Part shown: positions 30,008 to 40,588 of the stretch, piece after piece | How the letters are laid out: each line of letters starts with the position of its first letter | How positions within the stretch are numbered: the stretch's first letter is position 1 | Assembly: GCA_001247695.2 (NCBI GenBank) | Contig: LGRX02028690.1 | Span: 1 to 64,000 of the forward strand | From: Cymbomonas tetramitiformis | Lineage: Eukaryota; Chlorophyta; Pyramimonadophyceae; Pyramimonadales; Pyramimonadaceae | Length of the DNA stretch: 64,000 nt | Reading direction: 5' to 3' | Notes under the pieces: generated by a model | Told to the model about the DNA's origin: nothing | Databases searched by the model: none | What the model saw: the letters and a program-made list of their open reading frames with translations, nothing else | Position numbers and translations under genes: made by a program

Positions 30008-31936
30008 ATGATTCGACTACATCTAAGATTGCGCGTTCGATTCGAATGTTTTATGTCACGCGTGTGCGGTGATGCTTTGTGTTCCGCGGAAGGCTTGCGC
30101 ACGTTATGTTTTTTACGCGACGAGCGAGTCCGGTCTATTTTTTGTGACACGAATGCTACCACGGAGGCCTTTATGAAAATGATGGGTCCGGAGCAAGTGA
30201 GCAAACTTTTCGAACCGGCGAGCATATGGTGGCGTGGTGTCGGATCCTTTAGAGCTGCCACCGGCGCTCACAATGATCTAATCGAGCATGCATTAAACGT
30301 GAGCGCTGAAAGTGCAGATCAGCCGGCGACTATTGAACGTTGCACGGAGCTGCTGCCGGTACTAGTCGGACACGACACTACCGGTATCGACGCCGGGCAA
30401 GCGAAATTGTATGCGATCGTGCCTTGGGTTAGTTTTCTATGCTACGCGGCAACGCCCTTCGCGTGTCGTGACCGGGTCGCCGTAGAAAATGGGGTGTACG
30501 ACTGCACGCACATTCCTTGTCCTAGCGAAGGTTTGAAACTTGGTGTCAAGGACACTCCAACACGTTTTTTTCATACGACACGACACGAAGGACGACCGAT
30601 TCATATGTTACTTCTCGATTTTGACTTTCCAAAATTGGAAGATACGACGTATTATGCCGAGTTTATGAAGGACGTCGACGCTTCGGACGAAGCGGTGACG
30701 AGTACGCAGAGATGCGACGCGGCCTGGCGAGCGGTTCGTGATGAAGCCGGGCCGGTTTCGCGCGCGTGTCGTGCGATAGAGAGCGCATGGTCTCGTTGGT
30801 TTCCAGGTTGCACCGCGCATATATTGTTATTGGAGACCAAAAGAGACAAACAAGAAAATCCGGGAAAACCTTCCGTGCATGGATATGTGTTTCAACGATT
30901 TGTTGATTGTCGAGAGATTGCGGATACGGTATGGCCTTTTCATGGACCGGTGTTCCAAGACAAACGTGCTTACATTACGTTTTTTAAAACTTATTTGCAT
31001 CCGTTACTGCGTGAAGATTCGTGGTTTGCCGAGAGAGGTATAGTAGCGGAAAACTTTTTGGATCCGGTGTGCGGACCCACCGCTCGTGCGGTGGGTATGG
31101 CAAAGTGGGAGAGTCGAAAGGATTCCGCGGCATATCCCAGATACTCGCACACGGAGCGACCGATGGCGATCAGCGATTCTTTAGCAGCAAGAGTTTATAC
31201 TTCTTATAGACCTTTCGCTTTGGGTCGTATGTTAGGTCTCCTCACGGACGTGCCCGTCGCAACAATAACGCGTAGCGACGGTATCGATGGATCGGTACAC
31301 GGAGTTTGCGGACTCGACGAGTATTTGAAAAAACTCGTTGCCTTATGTGGCGCAAGTATCGACACGCACAGAGCGATATCCGCGTCACCAACGAGTAACG
31401 CCGTCGTGACAAAATGTTCAAACCCCGAATTCGTATCGCAAACGCTGCCATTATTGTATCGAGTGATCGCATGCGTACTACGCGGTCTAGGAACCGAGCA
31501 GGATGAGATCGACAACATTCAATTGGACGCGAACAGATTGGATGTGATGATACTAAAACGTAGTCAGCACGATTGCCGAGCGCTCGTGGTCGCCAAACAG
31601 AGCTCGCATTGTTTTTTTTGTCCTATAAGAGATTTAGGTATAGAGGAAGTACCACGTTTGCGAATTGAAAATGCGTGTTCGGAGGTGCATTTACCGACAA
31701 GCATACTAGGTCGAAGAAAGAGAAGTACGCCGCATACATCAGGTGGAGACAAGATGAGCTTTGTTTTTAAAATAAATACCGGCACTTTGGAAATGCGAGA
31801 AAATAACGTTCTGTCTCATATGTGTATGAAATGTTATGGTCAAGGCCGGAGCGAAAAAAGCAGACGAGTGTTAGGTTTGATACCTAATCAAGCCGTCACG
31901 GCTGTAGGTGATCTTATAATGAAATACAATCCTTGA
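30008..31936 (+). CDS. AEP-type DNA primase with C-terminal zinc site
   Basis: 642 codons from ATG. Catalytic motif I is LLLDFDF with Asp204 and Asp206. Motif II is the S-x-H in KPSVHGY (Ser289, His291). A later G-x-A-K block near residue 364 fits motif III and the nucleotide-binding region. The C-terminal part has HCFFC (about 534-538) and CMKC (about 608-611), a zinc-binding arrangement comparable to that of herpesvirus UL52 and eukaryotic PrimPol. Archaeo-eukaryotic primases lay down primers for viral DNA replication. No helicase domain is fused; the SF2 helicase 1 kb downstream is a separate gene. Confidence 0.75.
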   Translation: MIRLHLRLRVRFECFMSRVCGDALCSAEGLRTLCFLRDERVRSIFCDTNATTEAFMKMMGPEQVSKLFEPASIWWRGVGSFRAATGAHNDLIEHALNVSAESADQPATIERCTELLPVLVGHDTTGIDAGQAKLYAIVPWVSFLCYAATPFACRDRVAVENGVYDCTHIPCPSEGLKLGVKDTPTRFFHTTRHEGRPIHMLLLDFDFPKLEDTTYYAEFMKDVDASDEAVTSTQRCDAAWRAVRDEAGPVSRACRAIESAWSRWFPGCTAHILLLETKRDKQENPGKPSVHGYVFQRFVDCREIADTVWPFHGPVFQDKRAYITFFKTYLHPLLREDSWFAERGIVAENFLDPVCGPTARAVGMAKWESRKDSAAYPRYSHTERPMAISDSLAARVYTSYRPFALGRMLGLLTDVPVATITRSDGIDGSVHGVCGLDEYLKKLVALCGASIDTHRAISASPTSNAVVTKCSNPEFVSQTLPLLYRVIACVLRGLGTEQDEIDNIQLDANRLDVMILKRSQHDCRALVVAKQSSHCFFCPIRDLGIEEVPRLRIENACSEVHLPTSILGRRKRSTPHTSGGDKMSFVFKINTGTLEMRENNVLSHMCMKCYGQGRSEKSRRVLGLIPNQAVTAVGDLIMKYNP

Positions 31937-32040
31937 ACGCGTATTCTGTGATTAAGAGTGATCGATGAGCGGTTCGCAACATCATTTCAAATTATCATAT
32001 CCTGATTGAATGGTGCTTTACCAATTCAAATTTTCTTGCA

Positions 32041-32700
32041 TCAAGGATCTCTTTCGTGTCTATAGAACGTTCTATAAATTGTTTCTTTATTATTTGTAAT
32101 TTTTGTGAAGTTGATGTGCGCTGGTACCTCGTATTTTTCTTTTACCGGTTTACATTTAAGTATTAAAACTCGAAAAAGGTCACTCAGATCTAGCGTTTTG
32201 CCATTAAAATTGTTGAAGTACTTTTTTTTTACAACTGTAGATACGTCATCAGGATTGATTTCGAACACATTGAAAAGATGTTTGTTATTGTTTTTGTCTT
32301 TGTAAGCGTATACGGTACTCTGTTCCCGATACATGTCCAAATTATTGATCTCGACATTGAGAGTGCTGACGAGCAATTTGTTGTTTTCGTGCGTCGCGTC
32401 CAAGGTCGAATCGGTGACTTCAAATTCAAAGGTGTCGGAAGGAACAATCTCTGGCAAACGACAGTACACTGCGCGCTCTTCATCGTTCATCTGACATATC
32501 CAATGCACACGAATCTCGGTCACATCGCGGGATGAAAGTTTCTTGATTATATGCACGAGCTCATCGTACATAGGTTTGATGCTCCTATTTATATTTTCTA
32601 CATAATCTTGCGCTTTCTTTCTGCTCGCCTCGTCGATGCAATCTGGGAGGCTCATTAGCTTATCGCGCATATCTTTGATTTCGTTTAATTTCGCAACCAT
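32041..32700 (-). CDS. unknown protein
   Basis: 219 codons from the ATG at 32700, the first after a TATA-like run around 32758-32768; a start at 32772 would precede the transcription start. The N-terminal 70 residues form two long helices; the rest is beta-rich and acidic. No recognised motif. Divergent from the helicase gene, with which it may share a promoter. Confidence 0.5.
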   Translation of the reverse strand: MVAKLNEIKDMRDKLMSLPDCIDEASRKKAQDYVENINRSIKPMYDELVHIIKKLSSRDVTEIRVHWICQMNDEERAVYCRLPEIVPSDTFEFEVTDSTLDATHENNKLLVSTLNVEINNLDMYREQSTVYAYKDKNNNKHLFNVFEINPDDVSTVVKKKYFNNFNGKTLDLSDLFRVLILKCKPVKEKYEVPAHINFTKITNNKETIYRTFYRHERDP

Positions 32701-32855
32701 GGCGCGCGCGCAAAAAATATGAGATTGGAAAATGTTAATGTAAAGGTGAGTAATACATGTATATATATACATACAAAACCGTACACACTACAATAAGTAA
32801 GTAACACTCATTTGTCTACTGATCCGAGCATATCCTTGTCGTCGGTTTTGACAAC

Positions 32856-33470
32856 ATGTCTTTCGATGTGGCGTCCATGGAAAGTCGACAGAATTTAAAA
32901 GCAATAGACGTCCGTAATGATCACCAAACATCAGACCTAATTCGTGAAAGTACATTCAAAAATTGTAGAATCGGGACTGTTGCTGACCCAGATAGTAACA
33001 CGTGTAGGATTGTGCCTCATCAAATAACCAGCAATTTTACCAAGTTAAAAAAACGCACCAAAATATATCTGCAAGAAGACAGATCACGAAAAGATCTTTC
33101 TGAAGATCCTTTTACGAACAATTACGCTTTTACGATTTCGATGAACACAGACGAACTCAGGCGAACTTTTGACGAGTTCATACGCGAAATCGCAAATACC
33201 GAATTCGTGACACATCAAATTTTGGCCACTGACGCGGCAAAAGGTTGTTCGGCGTGTACGTTTATAAGGAACATCGACGACGATTTGCACGAGAATGACT
33301 CGCGCGATACTCGAATCAGAATGCTAGATTTCTTTCAACGTCGATCGGATTTACCTCTACCGTGGCAGCGTTTCGCCTCACAGTACGTGCTCGACATCGC
33401 GAATAACATACAACATAGATTTGGGGATGAATTGAAAAAAAAATTCATACTTTTTTTGTGCATCATATGA
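32856..33470 (+). CDS. SF2 helicase, N-terminal part (frame 1)
   Basis: 204 codons from ATG. The chain leads directly into helicase motif I of the next frame: residues 160-200 contain LPLPWQRFASQYV, resembling the Q-motif-like entry of viral D6/D11 helicases. It ends 12 bases after the next frame opens. The overlap lies on T_TTT_TTG (33452-33458) in the correct phase for a -1 shift. With the next ORF it makes one protein of about 1430 residues. Confidence 0.6.
   Translation: MSFDVASMESRQNLKAIDVRNDHQTSDLIRESTFKNCRIGTVADPDSNTCRIVPHQITSNFTKLKKRTKIYLQEDRSRKDLSEDPFTNNYAFTISMNTDELRRTFDEFIREIANTEFVTHQILATDAAKGCSACTFIRNIDDDLHENDSRDTRIRMLDFFQRRSDLPLPWQRFASQYVLDIANNIQHRFGDELKKKFILFLCII
33452..33458 (+). 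other. candidate -1 frameshift heptamer
   Basis: T TTT TTG, of the X-XXY-YYZ slippery form and in zero-frame phase. Slipping back one base enters the helicase frame at its first codon (GTG at 33458). An A9 run just upstream (33435-33443) is a second slippery spot. I see no strong downstream hairpin, only a short CATCATATGATG palindrome, so a homopolymer error remains possible. Confidence 0.4.
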
Positions 33471-36400
33471 TGGGAAGCGGTAAATCAGACGTCGTTTTCA
33501 ACATACTTCGATTGATGTGTTCCAACAGCAAGGCTTATCATGGACATCGCGTTTTCATTATGTCGGAGAAGGATCAGGTAGATTTTTTGAGTACTTTTGA
33601 GACAATGATCAAATTACGTTCCACCGGTAATTTCAATTCTAATAACGCCAAATATCTAACCGATAAAAACGAGTACAAGCAACTAAGCGTGGGATCGGAT
33701 CCCGCTTTTATGGTCGAAAAAAGTTACGCGCGTGTGACCATGTCTACAAAACCGGATGAAGTAAAGGAGGTTTTTGATAAATTTTATGATCACGTCAACG
33801 ATAAAACCAAAGATCGCAAAGCAAAAAACGAACAACGTTATGAGACTATTGTTTTTGTTTTTGATGAGGCGCACATGTTTACCGAAGATGATGATAAGAT
33901 GAAACATTTAAACGATTTCATCGATAAACTTAGATTGTTGGACAGACCTTTAAACGTTGTGTTCGTGTTTCTTTCCGGCACTTTGTTGAGTGAAGCGGAG
34001 TCTTGTAAAAAGTGGAAGGCGCTCATCGAACGTATGACAAAATTTCAGGCATTGAGTACCACCTTTTCGGTATCCTGTCTGAACGATCTGCCGACCACTC
34101 TTCGACCGGTATATCAAATTAAAAAGTTGACGACGCCGACCCAAGTAGAGGATTTAACAATCTCTCGGGTGGAGAAATGCTTACAAAAACTGAAATATGT
34201 GATGGAGTGCATAATGAGAAGTCACGAGGGAAATGCAAACAAAAAATATGTTTTGTTTTTACCTACGATGCAAGACGACACAAATAAATGGTTCGATCCC
34301 TTGAGTAGTGACGCGATACGAAAATACGATGTGTACACAAAAATCAAGAGCATCGCATCAGACTTAAATCGAATGTCGCAAACTGAGAAGCTAAATTTTG
34401 AATACGAGCTCTTATTGGAAGGTACACAGGGCAGTAAAAAACTTATGCTCGATCTTGATAAGCGAATACAAAGCATCATCGATGGTCAAGGAACCAATCC
34501 AAAACAGATAGTCAACTTTGGCATAGCAAAGGCAGACGATCCGGAATATAACGATGTTTTGCTACGATCGTTTGGTCGAATGAAGGATATAGAGTCCGAC
34601 GTTAATGTCGATCGACCCGAAGAAAATCTCATGCGCATACAAATGTTAATTACCACAAAGTGCACTACGGGTGCCGATTTTGTCGGTGTCTCCGACGTGT
34701 ATTTTGTCGAACCTTCTCCAGACAGAGATGAATTCGAGCAGAATATGTACAGATCGATTCGAATGTGTAGTCACGCACTTCCTGATACAAAAGAGGACGT
34801 TCGGGTGTACACCTTGGACTTTAATCCGGATGAATTATACTCGACCATGAATGCCATAACGCGTAACGAAGATTTTAAATTTCTTATGGAACAATGTATC
34901 GATGCTTATGTGGATGACAGCGGCACGATAAAATCATTATACAGAGTGACCGGTGCCGCGCCCACGACCTTTGGTAAGACTTTGAAAGCGTACATCTGTA
35001 ATGACAAGGAGGATGAATATGTCAAAAAATTGCAGGACAGGCGTATACTTCAAATTCAGGGAGACACGGATCGATATTCGCCGCAATTCATAATCGACAA
35101 CGAAGATGACTTGAGCCATTTTTTGAATTACACGCTCATACCTTCTAAGTCGAATATAGAATTTGTGAGAGAGTACGACAATTGCAATGATTTACTGCAA
35201 AAGATGTTATGCGTGATGAAATTTTATTATCGAGATCAGGACAGAGATCGGGAGATGACGGAAAATCACATCGGTGATTACAATTTTGATGTCGCCCGTG
35301 AGATATCGATAAACGAATTTAAAGATCGCATGCAAAATTTTATGCAGCACTTTAAAATAAAGGAAGCTGAATTGTCTTCGGAAATGGATAATACAAAGGT
35401 GTTTAACATCATATTGGAATTAATGTTAGAGACGCTCAAACAACTGACAGATGCGCAAAAAATTAAACTGAATGATGCAGATTTTAACGACTCGCATTAT
35501 TTGGAGAGTCATCGCATTCTCAATCTGATCGAATTCCATGTCAGTAAATTGATCAGAGGTAGATACGCTTACGTGATAGAAAATGAAGATAGTATTCAAA
35601 ATATAGCTACGTACGGAATATTGTTACCTGAATCGACTGGGGACTTCAATCCTTCATACGAAAGTAAAAATATTTATATACAAAACATCGATTATACGCC
35701 AGAAATACGTGACAGTGATAACCCCATATCGAATTACATCAAAAAGGTGCGTCAAGGAAACGCAAATAACATATACTTACATCTGGCCAGAAAAATATAT
35801 AGGACATTAACCGGAACACGGAAAAACATACTGAATATATACATCTCAAAGCCTACTCTGACGACCGTTTGGCAGTATAGCGTTCTTTTTGATGTGTCGG
35901 CGCTGCGAAATTATTGTCAAAAAAATACGAGCATCGTGCATAAATTGATGGATGTTACCATAGTGACTCCTTCGGATACATGCGAAGAGGTGTTTCGTGA
36001 AAAGGTTATGCGGCATACCTTCGATTACAGTGACAATTTTCCGTCAGATCAAGTATTGCTATTACAAATGTTAGAGCGATGTAAGCCGTGGCTCAATATG
36101 GTTAAGTACTTAAGCGCTGATCAATCCAAAAAATACGTGAGTAATCACTTCAAAACAGAAAATTTGATGCAAATACCCGATGCAAAACCGACTGAAACGC
36201 AACTTATTGAAACTGTCAATAAAAGCAAACAAAAATATTTACCTGCTTGTCTGCAAGAATATGATAACACGGATAGCAAGGAATGGTATACCAATAAAAC
36301 AAGCTTAGACACCCTAAAATTTGCAGACGAGTTTGTTCGATTAGTACTGCGCGATTGGGATACGATTTTCGCAAATTTTGAGGAGACTTTAAACGGCGTT

Positions 36401-37162
36401 GAGGACATCAATGAGATTCTTAATTTTTGCCAAAAGTATGTAAGTGAAAATAACTCCGCGGATCACGATTATGCTTCCTTGCTCAACGATTTTTTGACTC
36501 AAGAGGAAAAAGATATCAAAAACATAAAAAGAGCACAATATCCAAAATATTATATCAACTGCTTGTCCTGCGTGTACACCTACGAAAGTATAGTACGGAA
36601 AGTCATAAGTCATCTAAAACAGCTTCATAAAGTGTTGAGACGACGCATATTTAATATTGACGGGATCCTTATGCTTATAAAACAAAAGCAACATTTCATA
36701 AATGCACTGCAGGAAGGAATTAATGAATTTCCAGATGATAATTTTTGGGTAATATTTATACAAGATTTACAATCGCAATCAGACATCTTCGACTTTATCA
36801 GAAATTTGACAGATAATGCTCAGAAACCAACCAAACTTGAAAATGACGTGCAGATGAATACGCAAGAGTACTCCACTACACAGGCGATCACAAATACTCT
36901 TCTCACTTATATGAAGTCAAGTAAGACGACACCAGATTTCAAGGAAGCTTCCAATAATGATATTTATGATTACAACAAATCTCATCGCGCTGTAATAGAT
37001 CATATCAAGAGTAACTTGGGAAGTTCGAGATCTTACCTGAGCGTGAATTGTAACAAAAAAATGGAATGCTCTCAGGCTATTCAAAAGTTGCTAGACTTAG
37101 TTTTCACATCTTATCACAATGGTACAAATACAAGTTTTAAAAAAAGGAGATTGCAATCCTAA
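33458..37162 (+). CDS. D6/D11-like viral SF2 helicase
   Basis: 1234 codons, opening at GTG at the frame overlap. Residues 6-10 are motif I (GSGKS), 136-139 motif II (DEAH), 173-175 motif III (SGT) and about 403-423 motif V (TGADFVGVSDV). Residues 432-439 (RSIRMCSH) are motif VI in the form typical of poxvirus D6/NPH-I-type helicases. The 800 residues after the helicase core are helical and unrecognised. Such proteins act in early transcription initiation or termination in poxviruses and relatives. No ATG precedes the core in this frame, which fits dependence on the upstream ORF. Confidence 0.8.
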   Translation: MHHMMGSGKSDVVFNILRLMCSNSKAYHGHRVFIMSEKDQVDFLSTFETMIKLRSTGNFNSNNAKYLTDKNEYKQLSVGSDPAFMVEKSYARVTMSTKPDEVKEVFDKFYDHVNDKTKDRKAKNEQRYETIVFVFDEAHMFTEDDDKMKHLNDFIDKLRLLDRPLNVVFVFLSGTLLSEAESCKKWKALIERMTKFQALSTTFSVSCLNDLPTTLRPVYQIKKLTTPTQVEDLTISRVEKCLQKLKYVMECIMRSHEGNANKKYVLFLPTMQDDTNKWFDPLSSDAIRKYDVYTKIKSIASDLNRMSQTEKLNFEYELLLEGTQGSKKLMLDLDKRIQSIIDGQGTNPKQIVNFGIAKADDPEYNDVLLRSFGRMKDIESDVNVDRPEENLMRIQMLITTKCTTGADFVGVSDVYFVEPSPDRDEFEQNMYRSIRMCSHALPDTKEDVRVYTLDFNPDELYSTMNAITRNEDFKFLMEQCIDAYVDDSGTIKSLYRVTGAAPTTFGKTLKAYICNDKEDEYVKKLQDRRILQIQGDTDRYSPQFIIDNEDDLSHFLNYTLIPSKSNIEFVREYDNCNDLLQKMLCVMKFYYRDQDRDREMTENHIGDYNFDVAREISINEFKDRMQNFMQHFKIKEAELSSEMDNTKVFNIILELMLETLKQLTDAQKIKLNDADFNDSHYLESHRILNLIEFHVSKLIRGRYAYVIENEDSIQNIATYGILLPESTGDFNPSYESKNIYIQNIDYTPEIRDSDNPISNYIKKVRQGNANNIYLHLARKIYRTLTGTRKNILNIYISKPTLTTVWQYSVLFDVSALRNYCQKNTSIVHKLMDVTIVTPSDTCEEVFREKVMRHTFDYSDNFPSDQVLLLQMLERCKPWLNMVKYLSADQSKKYVSNHFKTENLMQIPDAKPTETQLIETVNKSKQKYLPACLQEYDNTDSKEWYTNKTSLDTLKFADEFVRLVLRDWDTIFANFEETLNGVEDINEILNFCQKYVSENNSADHDYASLLNDFLTQEEKDIKNIKRAQYPKYYINCLSCVYTYESIVRKVISHLKQLHKVLRRRIFNIDGILMLIKQKQHFINALQEGINEFPDDNFWVIFIQDLQSQSDIFDFIRNLTDNAQKPTKLENDVQMNTQEYSTTQAITNTLLTYMKSSKTTPDFKEASNNDIYDYNKSHRAVIDHIKSNLGSSRSYLSVNCNKKMECSQAIQKLLDLVFTSYHNGTNTSFKKRRLQS

Positions 37163-37753
37163 ATAATGTGAGTTTTAGATCGACTAGAAAGAAGAAATTA
37201 TAAGAGAAGATTTAAAACAGCAACGTTTATTTAAATTGTATATTTGACAAGTAAAAATACCTCATCTTATTTTTCACTAGTATACGGTATTTTATTTCTC
37301 ACTCTATTTTTCGACATAGGTGTGTTCAAAAATGTTAGCCGGATACCTCGTTTTCAGAAAAGCTCAATCTTTACGAAACACCATTTAAAATTGCCGTGCG
37401 TCCCTTTGACGATAACGTCTTCGTTATCGAAACAGGTGTACGTCCACTCGTATATTGTTGATGTGAGATACACTTAGTCATCATCGGTTTTTTGTGTGTT
37501 TGATTCTTCATAATTAAAGTGTGAATTTCATTATTTACAAATTCTACATGATTAAGAGAGAATTTTCTCTTTATCTCTACACCATGTACAACGTATCACT
37601 CTTTTCGATATGTACTAAGAGTAAGTTGTCAATGTATCGCATAGATGATTCGTATGATTGATCGAAAGAATTTTTTGTATAAATTACGAGCAACTGATAG
37701 CGAGTTGTATCTATCATTATCCTGCTGCGCGTATTCAGATCTGTACACCGTGC
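37163..37753. other. intergenic
   Basis: About 590 bp without a gene I can support. Minus-strand frames of about 38 codons near 37360-37480 look partly coding but have no ATG. The rest is AT-rich. Confidence 0.35.
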
Positions 37754-38875
37754 ATGAATCCCAACGCAGAAATATTTTCTCCGTTTGTCGATGGCATAGA
37801 ACGTTTACACGATTACGAATCGTACATATGCTCTCTGCAAGGACAGATTCTTCTCTTAAGAGAGATCGCCGGACTTCCACCCATAAGCTTTCCTCCGCTC
37901 GTGTCAAAAAAATATAAAAAAATATCGCATAAGGATATAACCGAAACGGTTGCGACCATAATGTCATCAGCCAGTAAAAATCACGCGAGCAGTAAGGGTA
38001 AGTGTTCCGGCAGCTCGATCCAGATCCGGGAGGATAAGTGCACCCAGATTGATTTCGATACCTTGTCATCTGTACCCAAAGTTTCGTACGCGCATGTCGC
38101 GGTGCAGAACACGAACGAATACTCGCATATCGGAGTGCAATGCACCGAATTGTGCGAAGTAAAAGGAAACAGTCGGACAGATGGACGTCTTATCGACCCA
38201 ACTGATATTGATTTACCACGCGTTGGTTTGCTCTTTTTCGTTTGGAACCTCTTCGCTAAAACCGCTAAGAATGCGAGAAATCGTGAAGTGAACGACCGTA
38301 AACGCATCTTACCCATCACGCGCATGCGCCACACTTTTTCAGCGCAAAACGCTTTTCGAACTTGGGCGTTAGCGATGGTTGTCAAATCCTACAAGATGTG
38401 CCGTGTGTCATATAATTTCTTCAAATGGAAGAGTATAGTGCTGCAGGACGCACAACTGAAATTGAGACAACGAGAAAGTAAGCTGTACGAACGAGAGGAT
38501 GATCATCATATGATGATCGAGCGCAATAAAGATTTGTTGTTGACCGTGGATACTCTTAAATTTGAAATCAAAGAACAAGAAACGCGTCTGGCCAACTCGA
38601 GGGGAACAAGCGCGGAATTATTGAGAAGACTCAAAGTTTCTGGAGAATGCATCAAAAGTATGCAGAAAGGATTTGAAATCTACTGCAACAACTGTCGTAA
38701 GACAATGCTTCGAATGGAGACAGGCTCGGAGAATAATGATTCGGTCTGTACCATACAAGCATCAGAGGATTGTGATGACGAGGCACAGAATCAGAAAATA
38801 TTAGATTTCACACATATGCATCTCATGCACTCTACGATGTCCGAACTAGTTCCTATTAACGATCCATCCTTATAA
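37754..38875 (+). CDS. unknown protein with central coiled coil
   Basis: 373 codons from the first in-frame ATG; the frame is open from 37658 at TTG. Disordered at 70-150, then a basic helical section (about 170-240, possible nuclear targeting) and a coiled coil at about 240-320. A cysteine pair C-x2-C appears near 324-327. No recognised family. Possibly a structural, DNA-associated protein. Confidence 0.5.
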   Translation: MNPNAEIFSPFVDGIERLHDYESYICSLQGQILLLREIAGLPPISFPPLVSKKYKKISHKDITETVATIMSSASKNHASSKGKCSGSSIQIREDKCTQIDFDTLSSVPKVSYAHVAVQNTNEYSHIGVQCTELCEVKGNSRTDGRLIDPTDIDLPRVGLLFFVWNLFAKTAKNARNREVNDRKRILPITRMRHTFSAQNAFRTWALAMVVKSYKMCRVSYNFFKWKSIVLQDAQLKLRQRESKLYEREDDHHMMIERNKDLLLTVDTLKFEIKEQETRLANSRGTSAELLRRLKVSGECIKSMQKGFEIYCNNCRKTMLRMETGSENNDSVCTIQASEDCDDEAQNQKILDFTHMHLMHSTMSELVPINDPSL

Positions 38876-38917
38876 ATTAAATTGTCCGATCGATCACGTC
38901 GTTATATATATATATGT

Positions 38918-39100
38918 TCATTGATTCGAAGTGGTTTCTATTTCCATGTCCGTTAGAGAATCGTGTAACTGTTTCACTAATATATGGTTACACGCCATAC
39001 GGTGTGAGAATCTGCAAAGAGACACGAAAGTTTTTATTGCAAACGTTAGCAGAATTCTATAATAGTTCAAAAGCTGACTAGAATATATTTCATCCGCCAT
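38918..39100 (-). CDS. small hypothetical protein
   Basis: 60 codons from ATG. Helical, with one moderately hydrophobic stretch (about 10-28). A TATAAAT-like sequence lies about 70 bp upstream on the same strand (near 39171). A weak call resting on start, promoter and isolation. Confidence 0.35.
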   Translation of the reverse strand: MADEIYSSQLLNYYRILLTFAIKTFVSLCRFSHRMACNHILVKQLHDSLTDMEIETTSNQ

Positions 39101-39450
39101 TCGATAACACCTTATGATTTTATGTCCGATCCATCGAGTGCATTCCGAGATTTGGCAATCGAAATTTATAAATGACTATCTATTTATGGTCATGGTCCGC
39201 TTGTGCTACATCGATTGCGAGTTAGTGTTCGAAAGTTTATCGAGAGTCTCGAGCGACTTTGATTGAGATTCAGCGATCGGTAATGATCCGTTAAGGCACC
39301 GCAACGTTTGCTTTATAAGGAGAATTACTCTTTTTCATTAATCGATTATGCATGGCTTTATATAGTACAACTAAGGATTATGTCATAATGTGGTGTTTAG
39401 CATATTTTTTTGCACAAGTTATATCGAAAACTATTGTGACGATCCATGTT
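39101..39450. other. intergenic
   Basis: 350 bp holding the presumed promoter of the small minus-strand gene at 38918-39100 and the 3' end of the 39451 gene. Nothing else seen. Confidence 0.3.
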
Positions 39451-40479
39451 CTAGATGGAGTCTGACGTTATTGTAAATCTGTCTAAAAGAAAGTCGGTAA
39501 ACATCGGTTCGGGTCGCTTGTACATATGTGTCCATACCATAGGTATTTTACAATTTCCGTTTAATCCTAGGGGTCCGCGAAATCTTTCCAACAGACGAGC
39601 GATAGCGTTCACTTGTTTACTTTTATACCATCGCGTAGGGTCATCTTTACGAGGAAGCTGTTCAAAGCCTGCGATGGCCAAATTCTTTAAGGTCATGTAA
39701 AAGTAAATCTGCAAATTGAAATTCAACAAGTCGGAAACAACGAATTCGTCGTTTATAGATCTGTACACGCCAGTTTCTTTCATCAGTGCGATTGTCGAAG
39801 ATGATGAAAAGTCCGGATCTAACCCGTACGTATTCATATACGTTAAAATCGTAACGTTTTTTTGCTTTTGTATGCAATTGATTGTTACTTTGTCGTGATA
39901 CGATTCGTAAAAATATTGGCGTTGGTAGTACGTAGGTCTGTCTGCCAATATGTTCCATGCCCGTTGTCTACATCCTTTTAAGCATATACTATGTCTGAAC
40001 GTGGCGGAATCGTCCAGTGAAATCATTATAGGTACTTCATATCTGGTGAGGTCAAAAATATAATTCGCAAAGCCGGCGTTCAAGAGACGTATAAAGGAAA
40101 TGACCGTGTGCCCTGCAGTGTTTTTATCGCAATACAACAAATCGATAAAAGTAGTTACAGACAGAATATCAGGTTTATCCGCATCGTGCGCATACGTTTT
40201 ACTCAATTCTCTTAAAGACTTTTGCAAGCTCAATTCAAACTCTACATTTGAGTAGAGGTGATTCAGTCGAAAGTTATACACAGTACTTTCGGTGTTTATA
40301 CGAAGCTCCCATTCTAAAAAGGTCGAGTGCACCTCGTCCGTCACTATGAGATTGCAGAGAACGACTTCATTAGGTTTGTCTAAAGAAATTAGCTGTGCTA
40401 CTACGTTCTTAGCCTTCAAAATGTTGATATGCGCACACGCGTCGTGTGAAGCATGCGCATTTTCTTTAAGCGTCGACAT
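39451..40479 (-). CDS. unknown 342-residue protein
   Basis: ATG at 40479. Soluble, aromatic-rich, beta/alpha. It sits immediately downstream of the spliced gene at 40589-41979, in the same direction. Two adjacent mid-sized, beta-rich genes could be capsid triplex subunits, but I cannot recognise that fold by eye. Confidence 0.5.
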   Translation of the reverse strand: MSTLKENAHASHDACAHINILKAKNVVAQLISLDKPNEVVLCNLIVTDEVHSTFLEWELRINTESTVYNFRLNHLYSNVEFELSLQKSLRELSKTYAHDADKPDILSVTTFIDLLYCDKNTAGHTVISFIRLLNAGFANYIFDLTRYEVPIMISLDDSATFRHSICLKGCRQRAWNILADRPTYYQRQYFYESYHDKVTINCIQKQKNVTILTYMNTYGLDPDFSSSSTIALMKETGVYRSINDEFVVSDLLNFNLQIYFYMTLKNLAIAGFEQLPRKDDPTRWYKSKQVNAIARLLERFRGPLGLNGNCKIPMVWTHMYKRPEPMFTDFLLDRFTITSDSI

Positions 40480-40588
40480 ATTCGATGTCTTATTTGCACG
40501 ACAAATAATATCATGCTTATCAAGCGCTGCATTCGCGGTTTAAATCAGAAGCGTCGACACGACATATACTTATACAAATTTATCGAAA

